Counted from the stretch's first letter, positions 33,996 through 42,893 are shown. The stretch: DNA of 64,000 nt from Bradyrhizobium sp. AUGA SZCCT0176 (GCF_018130145.1 NZ_JAFCMB010000017.1:1-64000); one strand, 5' to 3'. Notes: generated by a model not told the origin, from the sequence alone. Program-made: numbers and translations.

Positions 33996-34270
33996 GGGAG
34001 GGGCCAACGAGGTCAAAGGAGGCCGGCATCACGCCGACCGAGGCTCGAGATCTGGCCATTTTGCCGCACTGGCCAAAGCCCCCGCCGCGGCTGGAATCCC
34101 GTATTGGAGCAGCCAGGACCGGGGAGTGTGACGCCGGCGTGACCCCCGGGGAGGCCTGGATCGGATCACCGCCCGGCCGGTCTGGCCGGCTTCGCGAGCT
34201 ATTTCAGCATGTTCCCCACGACCCGAATAACGTCGTATATTGCGGCCGATAGGAGCCCGGCCTCAATAAC

Positions 34271-36952
34271 ATGACCTCTGAATTGCCGCCGAATTCGCCA
34301 ATGACGCGATCGTTCTCGTTGTCGATCGGCCAGCTGACATTCGGCAGTTTCATGCTGGTGCTGGCGGTGATTATCATCACCTCCACCGCCAGCGTCATAG
34401 CCATCCGCCACATCGATGCGACCTTCGGCGAGCTGCAGCGGCTTCAAAGCGTCGGCGACCTCGCCGAGGATATCGACCGGCGCATGAACGAGTTGCGTCT
34501 GGCGGCCCGGGATTTCGTCACCGACCCCGGCACCCAATCGGTCCAGGTCGGCGAGGCGGCGACCTCGCTCGGCGAGGTCCTGAAGAAAACCCGGCTGGAG
34601 CTTGCTCCCGAACAGCAGGACATGATCGACGGCGTCACCGAGCGCCTGTCGACCTACCGCAGCGGCATCGAACGTATTTCCGCCCTGATCAACCGCCGCG
34701 CAGAGCTGATTGTCGGGCTACCGCCGCTGCGCGAGAAATTCGATGCCGCGATCGCCGACACCCCCGATCCACTGATCGCGTCGGCCCTGTTTCAGACCCA
34801 AAGCCAGATTACCTCGGCTTTGCTGGCGCGAAATCCGTCCGCCGCCGAACTGGCGGCGCAAAGCATGCGCTCGATGACGATGGCGGAGCCGAAGCTTCGC
34901 GCGGCCGTCGATGATTATGCCCTCGCGATTATCAACATCTCGACCCGCGAGCGGCAGATATCCGACATCGACAAGGAGGTCTTGGGCGCGGAGGGCCGCC
35001 TGATCCAGCGCGTCACCGAATTGTTGCGCGAGGTCAGCGCGCGTCGCGGCCATGTGTTGTCCCGCGATTTCGCCCGGACGCTGACGGAAGCAAAATGGCA
35101 GAGCATCGTGCTCGGCACCGCCGGTGTCCTGATCGGGCTGTTCGCCTCGCTGCTGGTGGTCAGGCGCACGGTGCGTCCGCTCGCGACGATCGCAACCTCG
35201 ATCCGCAAGGTGGCCGGCGGCGAAAAGAACACCTCGATCCCGCAGACCGATGTCGACAACGAAATCGGCGATATCGCGCGAGCCGCCGAGGTGTTTCGCC
35301 AGACGCTGGTCGATGCCGACGCGGCGCGCGAGGCGGCGGTACGCGCGCTGGCCGAACAGCGTCTCGCCGAGGAAAGCTATCGAAAATTGTTCGAGGCGTC
35401 GGTGGACGGAATCTACGTAACCACGCCCGGAGGCGCACTGCTTAACGCCAACCCGGCGCTGGCGCGGATGATGGGTTACGCCACGCCGCAGGATCTGATC
35501 AACGGCCTCGGCGACGTCTCCGAATCCGTCTATGTCGATCCGCAGGCGCGGGTTGAATATGAGCGGCTGATGGAACGCGACGGCATGGTACGCGAGTACG
35601 AATACCAGGTTCGCGCGCGCGACGGGACGGTGCTCTGGCTCTCGGACAGCGCCAGCGCCGTGCGCAACGACGATGGCGAACTGGTCCGTTACGAGGGAAC
35701 GGTCCGCGACATCACCGACCAAAAACGGGCCGAGGACGCGATCGCCGAAGGCCGCCGTTTGCTGCAGCAGGTGATCGATACCGTGCCCGCGGTGATCAAC
35801 GTCAAGGACAAGCAGCTCCGCTATCTCCTGATGAACCGCTACATGGCCGGTATTTTTGGCATCGAGCCTGGGGAAGCCATCGGTCGCACCACGGCCGACC
35901 TGATGTCACGCTATGGCGCGGCGAAGACCGATGAGCCGGACAAGCGGGTGTTGGCCGGCGGCAGCGAACTCGGCTTCTATGAGGAAGAGTACAAGGATTC
36001 CACCGGCAATATGCGGCAATGGCTGGTCAACAAGCTGCCGCTACTGGACGCGTCGGGCGAGATCGAGAACATCGTCACGGTCGCGCTCGACATCGGCGAG
36101 CGCAAGCGCGTCGAACTCGAGATGCGCAAGGCCAAGGACGCCGCGGAAGGCGCGCTGCGAAATTTGCGGGAAACGCAGAATTCGCTGATTGAAGCCGAAA
36201 AACTCGCAGCCCTCGGGCGGCTGGTGGCGGGCGTCGCGCACGAGGTCAACAATCCCGTTGGCATTAGTCTCACGGTCGCCTCCGCGCTGGAGCGCAAGGC
36301 GGCGAATTTCACCGCCGAGGTGGCGCGTGGCGAACTGCGGCGTTCCAGTTTGACCGATTTTCTCGAAACCAGTCGCGACGCGTCATCGCAACTCGTCGCC
36401 AATCTGAATCGCGCCGCCGAACTGATCCAGTCGTTCAAGCAGGTCGCCGCCGACCGCAACTATTCCGACCAGCGCAGCTTCGATCTTGGCGATCTCACCG
36501 AGCAGGTGGTGATGAGCTTGCGGCCGGGCCTTCGCAAACACAATCTGACACTCAATGTCGATTGCCAGCCTAACCTGACGATGAACAGCTATCCCGGGCC
36601 CTACGGACAGGTGCTGACCAATCTGTTTCTCAATTCGGTGGCGCACGCGTTCCCTGACGGCAAGCCGGGCACGGTCGATATCCAGGTGCGCGAGTCAGGC
36701 AAGGACAATGTCGAGGTTCTGTTTTCCGACAATGGATGCGGCATGACCCTCGACGTTCGTCGCCGCGCGTTCGATCCGTTCTTCACGACACGGCGCGACC
36801 AGGGCGGCACCGGGCTTGGCCTGCACATCGTCTACAGCATCGTGACCAACCGGTTAGGCGGGCGGCTCGACCTTGATTCGGAGCCGGGAGGCGGCACGCG
36901 GATCCAGATGATCCTGCCGCGCATCGCGCCGCTCGAAATGGCGGCAGAATAG
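34271..36952 (+). CDS. Membrane PAS-HAMP sensor histidine kinase
   Basis: The 893-residue product has a transmembrane helix at ~20-42, a helical periplasmic sensor, a second helix at ~280-297 (VLGTAGVLIGLFASLLVV) and HAMP to ~350. Two PAS domains follow (YRKLFEASVDGIYVTT from ~370; LLQQVIDTVPAVINVKD from ~497). The kinase core has phosphate acceptor His657 (GVAHEVNNPVG) and an ATP domain with DNGCGM and GGTGLGLHIV. AHEVNNP matches the HisKA type of DctB/NtrB-like kinases. No response regulator gene is adjacent, so it is an orphan kinase here. The cupin gene starts 16 bp later and may be co-transcribed. A GGAG lies 14 nt before the ATG, which is far. Confidence 0.9.
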   Translation: MTSELPPNSPMTRSFSLSIGQLTFGSFMLVLAVIIITSTASVIAIRHIDATFGELQRLQSVGDLAEDIDRRMNELRLAARDFVTDPGTQSVQVGEAATSLGEVLKKTRLELAPEQQDMIDGVTERLSTYRSGIERISALINRRAELIVGLPPLREKFDAAIADTPDPLIASALFQTQSQITSALLARNPSAAELAAQSMRSMTMAEPKLRAAVDDYALAIINISTRERQISDIDKEVLGAEGRLIQRVTELLREVSARRGHVLSRDFARTLTEAKWQSIVLGTAGVLIGLFASLLVVRRTVRPLATIATSIRKVAGGEKNTSIPQTDVDNEIGDIARAAEVFRQTLVDADAAREAAVRALAEQRLAEESYRKLFEASVDGIYVTTPGGALLNANPALARMMGYATPQDLINGLGDVSESVYVDPQARVEYERLMERDGMVREYEYQVRARDGTVLWLSDSASAVRNDDGELVRYEGTVRDITDQKRAEDAIAEGRRLLQQVIDTVPAVINVKDKQLRYLLMNRYMAGIFGIEPGEAIGRTTADLMSRYGAAKTDEPDKRVLAGGSELGFYEEEYKDSTGNMRQWLVNKLPLLDASGEIENIVTVALDIGERKRVELEMRKAKDAAEGALRNLRETQNSLIEAEKLAALGRLVAGVAHEVNNPVGISLTVASALERKAANFTAEVARGELRRSSLTDFLETSRDASSQLVANLNRAAELIQSFKQVAADRNYSDQRSFDLGDLTEQVVMSLRPGLRKHNLTLNVDCQPNLTMNSYPGPYGQVLTNLFLNSVAHAFPDGKPGTVDIQVRESGKDNVEVLFSDNGCGMTLDVRRRAFDPFFTTRRDQGGTGLGLHIVYSIVTNRLGGRLDLDSEPGGGTRIQMILPRIAPLEMAAE

Positions 36953-36968
36953 CAATCAGGTACCATCG

Positions 36969-37322
36969 ATGAGCAATGGAATTGATTTGTCGGAGAAGCT
37001 GTCCACATTCTCCGAGCACTGGTCGCCACGCACGGTTACGCAGTTCAACAATTGCGACGTCATGGTTGTGAAAGTGAAAGGTGAATTCGTCTGGCACAAG
37101 CACGATGACACGGATGATTTCTTTCTCGTGCTGAAGGGCGTGCTGGATATTCAGCTGCGCGATCGAACGATCACGCTCGGGTCGGGGCAGATGTATGTGG
37201 TGCCCAAGGGCGTCGAGCATCGGCCCGTTGCGAGGGAAGAGGTCCATCTACTGTTGATCGAGCCCACCGGCACGCCCAACACCGGCGATGCTGCAACAGC
37301 CGCACCGCGCAGGAGGGTGTGA
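36969..37322 (+). CDS. Small cupin-domain protein
   Basis: The product is 117 residues with a single cupin barrel. Motif 1 is WHKHDDTDDFFLVLKG (H-x-H-x3-D/E-x6-G pattern with metal-binding His/Asp), and motif 2 is VVPKGVEHRPVA. Single-domain cupins can be isomerases, dioxygenases or ligand sensors. It lies 16 bp after the histidine kinase gene, on the same strand. Confidence 0.85.
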   Translation: MSNGIDLSEKLSTFSEHWSPRTVTQFNNCDVMVVKVKGEFVWHKHDDTDDFFLVLKGVLDIQLRDRTITLGSGQMYVVPKGVEHRPVAREEVHLLLIEPTGTPNTGDAATAAPRRRV

Positions 37323-37348
37323 TATTCTACCGATGAGCGGCGGTTAGC

Positions 37349-37696
37349 CTAGTTGGTATCGGCCAGCTTGCGCAGCGTGGCGCCGAAAATCTGGCTGGCT
37401 TTGCCGACCAGCGCCGTCCCGTTCATGGTTCCGCGCGTATCGGTGAAGGTGCCGGATACGCCAATGCCGACGGGGGCCGGCCCGCCGAACAGCGGATTGG
37501 CATCGGGGCTCGACGTGTGACGCTGCACCAGCACCTCGCCCTTGAAGGTATCGCCCTTCACGGTGTAGCTGCCGGTGTAAAACAGATAGGCATCGCCGCC
37601 GAGGATCTGGCCATCCCGGAACAGAATCACACCGCTGCCCTTGCCGGATCGCCCGTCCAGCAGGCTGACGTGGATCGAATACAGACCGTTCTTCAT
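37349..37696 (-). CDS. GrlR-like small regulatory protein
   Basis: The 115-residue beta-rich product starts MKNGLYSIHVSLLDGRSGKG and continues GVILFRDGQILGGDAYLFYTGSY, closely matching the GrlR fold (N-terminal KxGLYS..F.. and GxILxxDGxIxGGDxxxxYxGxY). GrlR itself represses type III secretion genes in enteropathogens by binding GrlA; in rhizobia GrlR-like proteins are common and of unknown purpose. No type III genes are visible here. It converges with the cupin gene. Confidence 0.7.
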   Translation of the reverse strand: MKNGLYSIHVSLLDGRSGKGSGVILFRDGQILGGDAYLFYTGSYTVKGDTFKGEVLVQRHTSSPDANPLFGGPAPVGIGVSGTFTDTRGTMNGTALVGKASQIFGATLRKLADTN

Positions 37697-37923
37697 GACG
37701 TCCCAATCCGGCCTCCGCGCCCACGGAACCCGGTTATCGTTTATGCCAAAGCGGAACCCGCGGCGTCAACGTGGCAGGCCGCAAATACCGGCCGCAAATA
37801 TACCGGCGCGAGTCCAACGCCGCCATGACACGAGGATGACTGGCGGCGGGTTCCGAATCAGGTTGGCCCGCGAAATGCACCGCCTGTTGCGCACCGGCCG
37901 GTGGGTGTTGGAGCAACAGACAG

Positions 37924-38370
37924 GTGAGCAACTGGATCAATTCCGGCGGCCATGCGCCGCGTCTTACCACCGAGAATGACAACCGCGGAACTCCGGGCAA
38001 CCGCCATGCGGGCTGGCGAAAGACACTGCTGAGATCGGGTGTCGTGGCGCTGTGGGCGATTGCCGCGCAGGTCGGGCATACGCGCGATCTGGACGGCCGT
38101 TACGCCCCTTCGCCGCTCAAGGAATGGTTCGACTCCCTGAGAAGCGGGAAGGGGCCGTGTTGCTCCGATGCCGACGGCAGCGCAGTCAGCGATGTCGATT
38201 GGGAATCGAGCAACGGCCGTTACCGCGTGCGCATCGAGGGCGAATGGTTCGATGTGCCCGAAGACGCGGTGATTACGGAACCCAACCGCGTCGGCCGAAC
38301 CATGGTGTGGCCGATTCGTGGCTACGCCGGATTGACCATCCGCTGCTTTATGCCGGGATCAATGACGTAG
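37924..38370 (+). CDS. Exported hypothetical protein with GPCCSDADG motif
   Basis: The 148-residue frame starts at GTG 37924. A hydrophobic stretch (LLRSGVVALWAIAAQVG) could be a late signal or anchor. The mature domain holds RSGKGPCCSDADGSAVSDVDW, then YRVRIEGEWFDVPEDAVI and MVWPIRGYAGLTIRCFMPG. The double Cys plus Asp-rich turn and the final RCF could hold metal or a disulfide. I recall similar uncharacterised proteins in Bradyrhizobium, with no known function. The exact start is unsure. Confidence 0.6.
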   Translation: MSNWINSGGHAPRLTTENDNRGTPGNRHAGWRKTLLRSGVVALWAIAAQVGHTRDLDGRYAPSPLKEWFDSLRSGKGPCCSDADGSAVSDVDWESSNGRYRVRIEGEWFDVPEDAVITEPNRVGRTMVWPIRGYAGLTIRCFMPGSMT

Positions 38371-38379
38371 CGCGGTGGA

Positions 38380-38763
38380 TCACGCGTATTTCTGGTCGCG
38401 CTCCAGCAGCTCGATGGAAATGCCCTGCGGTCCGCGGATGAAGCAGATGCGTACGCCGGGCCGGATCGTGGTCGGTGGCTTGGTAAACTCGACGCCCTTG
38501 GCCTTGATCTCGGCGGCGACGGCGTCGATGTCCTTTACCGTCAGCCCGAAATGATCGAGGCCTTGATACGGCGTCACCGGCGGCGTGTTGACGCCGTCTC
38601 CGGCCGCAACAGGGGCGATGAACACGTTGGCGCCGCCGAGCTTGACGTCGATCCTGCCTGGTCCGCGGACGATCTCGCCGCCCAGAATGTCGGCAAGCCA
38701 GGCTGCGGTCGCTTCCGGATCGGGACTGCGCAAATGGACATGGTCCCAAGTTACTGTCGGCAT
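38380..38763 (-). CDS. VOC-family (glyoxalase/dioxygenase-like) protein
   Basis: The product is 127 residues with two beta-alpha-beta-beta-beta units: MPTVTWDHVHLRSPDPEATA with His8/His10 at the metal position, GLDHFGLTVKDIDAVAAEIK and VRICFIRGPQGISIELLE, where the Glu completes the metal site. Family members are glyoxalases, dioxygenases or isomerases. ATG 38763 follows GGGGGAG at 6-nt spacing, better than a TTG five codons earlier. Confidence 0.8.
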   Translation of the reverse strand: MPTVTWDHVHLRSPDPEATAAWLADILGGEIVRGPGRIDVKLGGANVFIAPVAAGDGVNTPPVTPYQGLDHFGLTVKDIDAVAAEIKAKGVEFTKPPTTIRPGVRICFIRGPQGISIELLERDQKYA

Positions 38764-39030
38764 ATTCGTCTCCCCCAAGCGTCTTCGCGGCTAGCATTGC
38801 AGCGCCGCCAATCTAGCGGCCGGCCGTCCGCAATTCCATCCCCTGTCGTGCACCTGGCACCGCAGAATTGTCGAGCTTGCGTGCAACCATTCGGGCCGTG
38901 GGTGATTATTGAGCTAGCGGCGGAACCGTACAGCGGCAGTCGTGTGAGAGGCCGTACGGTGTAACGCCCGTGGGGCCTTTTTCATGTGCGGGTGCGGCGA
39001 CCGATATCGCCGCCGGGTGAGGGCATCGCC

Positions 39031-39597
39031 ATGATGATCGCTGGACGGTCGTTCGGAGCCCCGCAAGCGCGACTGCTCGCGTTGCCGGCCATCGCAATCG
39101 CGGGATGCACGATCTGGATGATGCTTCCCGGACCGAGCGACGCCGAGGGCCACGCCGCAGCGGAACCTACCCCGACCATCTACGCGCAGAATGTATCCCT
39201 GGTTGATGGGGCGGCTCCCGCCGCGACTTCCTTGGCAAATCCGGACCAGATGGCGACGCCCGCCGCGGTGACCGCACCGTTGTCGATTGCGCCGGAATCG
39301 AAGTCGCCGATCGAGGGTTTGAGGATTTCCTCGCAATCATGGCGAAGGGGCGGCCTCGGCTCGAAGGCGCTCGTTACCTTCACGCTGCGTAACGCCAATG
39401 ATTATCCGGTGAAGGATGTCGAAATTGCCTGTGCCTTTACCCGCAGGGACGGCAGCCATTTGACCGAGCGGCGGCGGGTGATCCCGGACACCGTGAACAC
39501 CAGGAGCCGGAAGCACTATTCAAGTGTGCTGGTCGGCTTCGTCAATGTTAACGCAAACAAGGCGAAATGTGCGCTGGTGACGGCAAGTCGAACCTAG
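39031..39597 (+). CDS. Exported hypothetical protein with FxxE-like beta domain
   Basis: The 188-residue product has an N-terminal membrane/signal segment (RLLALPAIAIAGCTIWMMLP), a Pro/Ala linker, and a C-terminal beta domain: LGSKALVTFTLRNANDYPVKDVEIACAF, then RRRVIPDTVNTRSRKHYSSV. The order strand-NANDYPV-strand resembles immunoglobulin-like (FN3/DUF-type) domains in other exported Bradyrhizobium proteins. Function unknown. TGAGGG precedes ATG 39031. A 7-bp inverted pair, ACCGTAC/GTACGGT, lies about 70-105 bp upstream. Confidence 0.6.
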   Translation: MMIAGRSFGAPQARLLALPAIAIAGCTIWMMLPGPSDAEGHAAAEPTPTIYAQNVSLVDGAAPAATSLANPDQMATPAAVTAPLSIAPESKSPIEGLRISSQSWRRGGLGSKALVTFTLRNANDYPVKDVEIACAFTRRDGSHLTERRRVIPDTVNTRSRKHYSSVLVGFVNVNANKAKCALVTASRT

Positions 39598-39730
39598 CGC
39601 TGCGAACCCAACCTTGCGAACCCGAAAATGTGATCGCCGCCGTTGAACCTTGGGGATGCCCCAGGAACTAATCACTATATCTCCAGTTAGGCGAATGAAC
39701 CGCGCGAATGGTGCGGGGGGAGCCACGCCA

Positions 39731-40168
39731 ATGCCCGTAGCGCGTTATTTCCTGTTTGTCGGCGCAGCGCTGCTCGCGTTGTTGTTCGCGCTCGATGCCT
39801 TTGCCCCGCAACAGGTCGCCGTGGCCAGCAATTCGACAGGCTCGATCGACAAGACCGTGGTGCGGATCCGTTCCGACCAGAAACCGCCGGAACGCGTGGT
39901 TTATGACATGAGCCTTCCCACCATTGTTCCGCCGGCTGTGACCACCCAGGTCGCGGCGGCTCCGGCTGCGCCGATTGCCGACATCAACGCCCAGGCTCGG
40001 GTGCGTGACACCTTTGCCCAGTTCGTACCGGCCGAAGCCAAGAAGGTTGAGCCGCAGGCTCCGCGCAAGCGCAAGGTCGCCAAGGCTCGCTCGGTTCAGC
40101 CGTCGCCGGTGCGCGTTGCCCAGCAGCAGCACTTTGGCTTTGGCTTATTCGGGAACAACACCTGGTAA
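39731..40168 (+). CDS. Hypothetical membrane-anchored protein
   Basis: The 145-residue product starts MPVARYFLFVGAALLALLFA, an uncleaved anchor or signal, then an Ala/Pro-rich periplasmic stretch and a basic region (APRKRKVAKARSV) before a conserved-looking QQHFGFGLFGNNTW end. I do not recognise the family, but the layout (anchor, linker, short aromatic tail) repeats in Bradyrhizobium. A run of seven G (GGGGGGAG) 9 nt upstream supports ATG 39731. Confidence 0.55.
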   Translation: MPVARYFLFVGAALLALLFALDAFAPQQVAVASNSTGSIDKTVVRIRSDQKPPERVVYDMSLPTIVPPAVTTQVAAAPAAPIADINAQARVRDTFAQFVPAEAKKVEPQAPRKRKVAKARSVQPSPVRVAQQQHFGFGLFGNNTW

Positions 40169-40224
40169 GGGTCTCATGCGCCGCTTGCGACATGCGCCGC
40201 CCTCGGGCCGGGCGGTTTTGACGG

Positions 40225-40623
40225 TTACCGCGGCAACTGCGGGATTTTGTCGACAAAACGGTTGAAGCAGGTCAGCCGCTCGTCTTCCTCCTTCACGAAC
40301 CGGCATTCACTGGCGCTCTTGGCGGCCGGCGGCTTGGGTTTCGGCTGCGGCGCATAGACGCCGTCATAGCAGGTCAGGCGTTCCTTTGTCGCGTCGTCGA
40401 TATCCTGACAGGCTTGCAGCTTCTGCGCGATGGACAGGGGCTTGGCGGGCGCCGCCTTTGCCGACTTCTTCTCGGCAGGAGGTTTTTTCGACCCGACCTG
40501 CACCAGCGGTTTGTCGCCAACCGTCGGAGGAGGGGCCGGGTTCGCGGGGGCGGGCGTGGCCGTTCCCTGAGCAAACGCCGCGGCCGGATACAGGATCGCC
40601 AGCGCCAGGATCATCTTTCTCAT
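40225..40623 (-). CDS. Secreted protein with two Cys-pair repeats
   Basis: The 132-residue product has a signal peptide (MRKMILALAILYPAAAFAQ), a Pro/Ala-rich linker, and two related repeats: LQACQDIDDATKERLTCYDG (~68-87) and SECRFVKEEDERLTCFNRFV (~105-125). Each has C-x11to12-C with an RLTC core. Each repeat could form a disulfide-pinned helical hairpin. I recall type VI secretion-associated proteins and lysozyme inhibitors with similar R-L-x-C-Y/F-D patterns, but no assignment is safe. Confidence 0.65.
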   Translation of the reverse strand: MRKMILALAILYPAAAFAQGTATPAPANPAPPPTVGDKPLVQVGSKKPPAEKKSAKAAPAKPLSIAQKLQACQDIDDATKERLTCYDGVYAPQPKPKPPAAKSASECRFVKEEDERLTCFNRFVDKIPQLPR

Positions 40624-40671
40624 ATCAATCGCTCTCGAATGCGTGGTGGGCGGCCCGGCCTTGCGCCGAAA

Positions 40672-40748
40672 TGGCGCACTCGGAGAGATTCGAACTCCCG
40701 ACCCTCGGAATCGAAATCCGATGCTCTATCCAGCTGAGCTACGAGTGC
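40672..40748 (-). tRNA. trnR-UCG: tRNA-Arg (anticodon UCG)
   Basis: On the minus strand GCACTCG opens the acceptor stem and CGAGTGC closes it, followed by discriminator G and an encoded CCA. The D arm is GCTC-AGCTGGATA-GAGC. The anticodon arm is TCGGA-TTTCGAT-TCCGA with anticodon TCG, and the T arm is GGGAG-TTCGAAT-CTCTC with one G-T pair. All parts fold, at 77 nt including CCA. It reads CGA/CGN arginine codons. Confidence 0.95.
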
Positions 40749-40801
40749 CTGTAGCCCGCCCGATTATCAGACTTGTCCGGGCAGGGCCAGCAGCGGAACG
40801 T

Positions 40802-41056
40802 TTAGTAACAGGGGTGCCGGCCGCCCTGGCCGATGTAGGCGGCCGCGCCTTGGCGGCAGTGGTTTGTTGAGGGGCCGTCATAATAGGCAAAAGTGCCGGG
40901 CTGGGGGCCGGGCCCGTAATTGTGCAGGTAGCTGATCGGGTAGGGCAACGGCCAGTGCTGGCGGTGGTGCCGGTTATGGCGGGCGTCCGCCAGGCTCGGC
41001 GCCAGGGCCGCGGCAGCAAAGAGGGCGGCGGCGATTAAAGACTTGGCTTTGGGCAT
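40802..41056 (-). CDS. Small secreted His-rich protein
   Basis: The 84-residue product has a signal peptide (MPKAKSLIAAALFAAAALAP, cleavage after LADA). The mature part is short and rich in His, Gly and Tyr (RHNRHHRQHWPLPYP; YGPGPQPGTFAYYDG) and has two Cys near the end (NHCRQG, HPCY). CGGAG precedes the ATG. It could bind metal through the His cluster, but there is no family I recognise. Confidence 0.6.
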   Translation of the reverse strand: MPKAKSLIAAALFAAAALAPSLADARHNRHHRQHWPLPYPISYLHNYGPGPQPGTFAYYDGPSTNHCRQGAAAYIGQGGRHPCY

Positions 41057-41289
41057 TTTGATTCTCCGGAAAATCCCACTGGAAACTAGACAGTTTTGGC
41101 CGGTTCGGGGGGAATTTTACGCAAAACGACAGGAAAAGCTCCGGAAAACTGGCGGAAGCTTGCCTATTTTTGGCCCCTAAAGGATGCTTAACGAAATCCC
41201 AACACAGTCCGGCCAAGGTTCTGCGGTGTGGTCTGGACCTCAAGGACCACCTTCCGCTTTGACAAGGCTATCTGGTTCCCAATCGACCC

Positions 41290-41736
41290 ATGCGCATCAC
41301 GTCCCTTGCCCTGCTGTCCCTCTCGGTTCTGGTCGCGACCCCGGCGCGGGCCGATCTGCACATCACGCGCGACCATGGCGGCTACGTCGAGGAATACAAG
41401 ACGAAGTACAAGCGGATCCGCGAGCGCAAGGAACGCGTCATCATCGACGGCATCTGCAACTCGGCCTGCACACTGGTGTTCGGCATCGTGCCGATGAACA
41501 AGATCTGCGTGACGCCCAAGGCAAGCCTCGGATTCCACCAGGCCTATTACGACAAGGCCTTCACCTTCGGCATCAAGGTCACGAGCTCCGACGGAACGTC
41601 GGACCTGATGTCCTATTATCCGGATACCGTGAAGGACTGGATCCGCCGCAATGGCGGGCTCACCACCGAGATGAAGAAGATCAAGAACGGTGGCGAGCTC
41701 TGGAAGATCGTCGATCCCTGTCCGGAAGCGTTTTGA
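41290..41736 (+). CDS. Periplasmic ClpP/crotonase-fold-like protein (COG3904-like)
   Basis: The 148-residue product has a signal peptide (MRITSLALLSLSVLVATPARA). It has the pattern of COG3904-type secreted proteins with a ClpP-like fold: VIIDGICNSACTLVFGIVP, with the likely nucleophile Ser58 between two Cys, and the LGFHQAYY His83 downstream. C56 and C60 may form a disulfide. It may be a periplasmic protease-like protein, though catalysis is not proven for this family. A terminal WKIVDPCPEAF closes it. Confidence 0.7.
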   Translation: MRITSLALLSLSVLVATPARADLHITRDHGGYVEEYKTKYKRIRERKERVIIDGICNSACTLVFGIVPMNKICVTPKASLGFHQAYYDKAFTFGIKVTSSDGTSDLMSYYPDTVKDWIRRNGGLTTEMKKIKNGGELWKIVDPCPEAF

Positions 41737-41776
41737 ACCGAGCGCAATCGCGCTGGCTGTGTGTCATCACCACTCC

Positions 41777-41965
41777 CTAAAACGTCACCACGCCACGGAT
41801 CGATTCCCCGCGCTTCATCAGTTCGAACGCGTTGTTGATTTCGCTCAGCGGCATCACATGCGTGATCATCGGGTCGATCTGGATCTTGCCCTGCATGTAC
41901 CATTCGACGATCTTCGGCACGTCGGTGCGGCCGCGCGCGCCGCCGAACGCGGTGCGACGGATCCG
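41777..41965 (-). pseudogene. 3' remnant of class III alcohol dehydrogenase
   Basis: The minus-strand frame reads RTAFGGARGRTDVPKIVEWY, then ITHVMPLSEINNAFELMKRG and ends GVVTF at 41777. This is the C-terminal ~60 residues of S-(hydroxymethyl)glutathione dehydrogenase/class III ADH (normally ~370 residues). Similarity stops at about 41965; no catalytic or NAD-binding part remains, and the DMT gene starts 52 bp away on the other strand. The rest has been deleted. Confidence 0.8.
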
Positions 41966-42016
41966 CGCGATCAGTCCTTGCCGCATGGCATATGATCGGG
42001 CACTACGCTTTCGCAA

Positions 42017-42892
42017 ATGAACCGTGACCTTGAAGATCTTGCCGCGCGGGCGGCGCCGGCGATTTTCGTCGTGCTGTGGAGCACCGGCTTCATCGCCACC
42101 AAATACGTCGTCAACAACGCCGATCCGTTGACCTATCTCGCGATCCGGATGGCGCTGGTGGTCGTCTTGATGGCGGTGATTGTCGCGATCGTGCGGCCCC
42201 GCTGGCCGGATCGGATCGGCATCTTCCACAGCGCCGTCGCCGGCATTCTGGTGCACGGGTTCTATCTCGGTGGCACCGCGATTGCGATTGCGCATTCGAT
42301 TCCCGCGGGGCTGTCCGCGCTGATCCCCGGCCTGCAGCCGATCCTGACCTCGACCATCGCCAACCGCTGGCTCGGTGAGCGCGTCACGGCCATTCAATGG
42401 GCCGGACTTTTGCTTGGGCTAGCGGGCGTGGTGCTGATCCTGCACAATCGGCCGATGAGCGGCGACGCGGGCTGGGGTTGGCTTGCCTCCGGCGTGTCGC
42501 TGATCAGCATTACGCTCGGCACGCTCTACCAGCGGCGGTACTGCAACGCGATCGACTGGCGTGCGGGCAATCTCGTACAATACATCGCAGTTACGATCTT
42601 CTTCGGGCTCGGGGCATGGCTGTTCGAGAACAATGTGGTGCATTGGACCACGGAGTTCGTGCTCGCGCTGAGCTGGCTGGTCGTGGTGCTGTCGATCGGA
42701 TCGATCGGGTTGTTGTACTGGCTGATCCGCCGCTCGGCCGCGACGTCGGTGGCGAGCCTGTTCTATCTGGTGCCGGCGGTGACGGCGCTGATGGCCTATG
42801 TGCTGTTTGGCGAGCAGCTCGATGGAATCGCGCTTGTCGGCATGACCGCGTGCGCGGCTGCGGTGTTTCTGGTCAACCGGCGCACTGCCTAG
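42017..42892 (+). CDS. EamA/DMT-family transporter
   Basis: This 291-residue protein has two EamA repeats of five helices. The N-terminal repeat starts APAIFVVLWSTGFIATKYVV, followed by LTYLAIRMALVVVLMAVIVA; the second ends FYLVPAVTALMAYVLFGEQL. The close FYLVPAVTALMAYVLFGE motif is typical of RhaT/YdcZ-type EamA proteins. The substrate is unknown. Its stop is one base before the end of the photolyase gene on the other strand. Confidence 0.85.
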   Translation: MNRDLEDLAARAAPAIFVVLWSTGFIATKYVVNNADPLTYLAIRMALVVVLMAVIVAIVRPRWPDRIGIFHSAVAGILVHGFYLGGTAIAIAHSIPAGLSALIPGLQPILTSTIANRWLGERVTAIQWAGLLLGLAGVVLILHNRPMSGDAGWGWLASGVSLISITLGTLYQRRYCNAIDWRAGNLVQYIAVTIFFGLGAWLFENNVVHWTTEFVLALSWLVVVLSIGSIGLLYWLIRRSAATSVASLFYLVPAVTALMAYVLFGEQLDGIALVGMTACAAAVFLVNRRTA

Positions 42893-42893
42893 T

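Noticed and set aside
34061-34252. 63-codon frame before the histidine kinase
   Set aside because: Pro/Arg/Gly-rich composition, no ribosome site; it contains the hairpin CCGGCC/GGCCGG at 34173-34189 and looks like leader DNA.
38845-38870. Possible sigma-54 promoter (TGGCAC with a following TTGT)
   Set aside because: The spacing between the GG and GC elements is 12 instead of 10, so it does not fit the rule.
40643-40870. Plus-strand frame across the tRNA gene
   Set aside because: It reads through the tRNA-Arg gene on the other strand and has no start signal.
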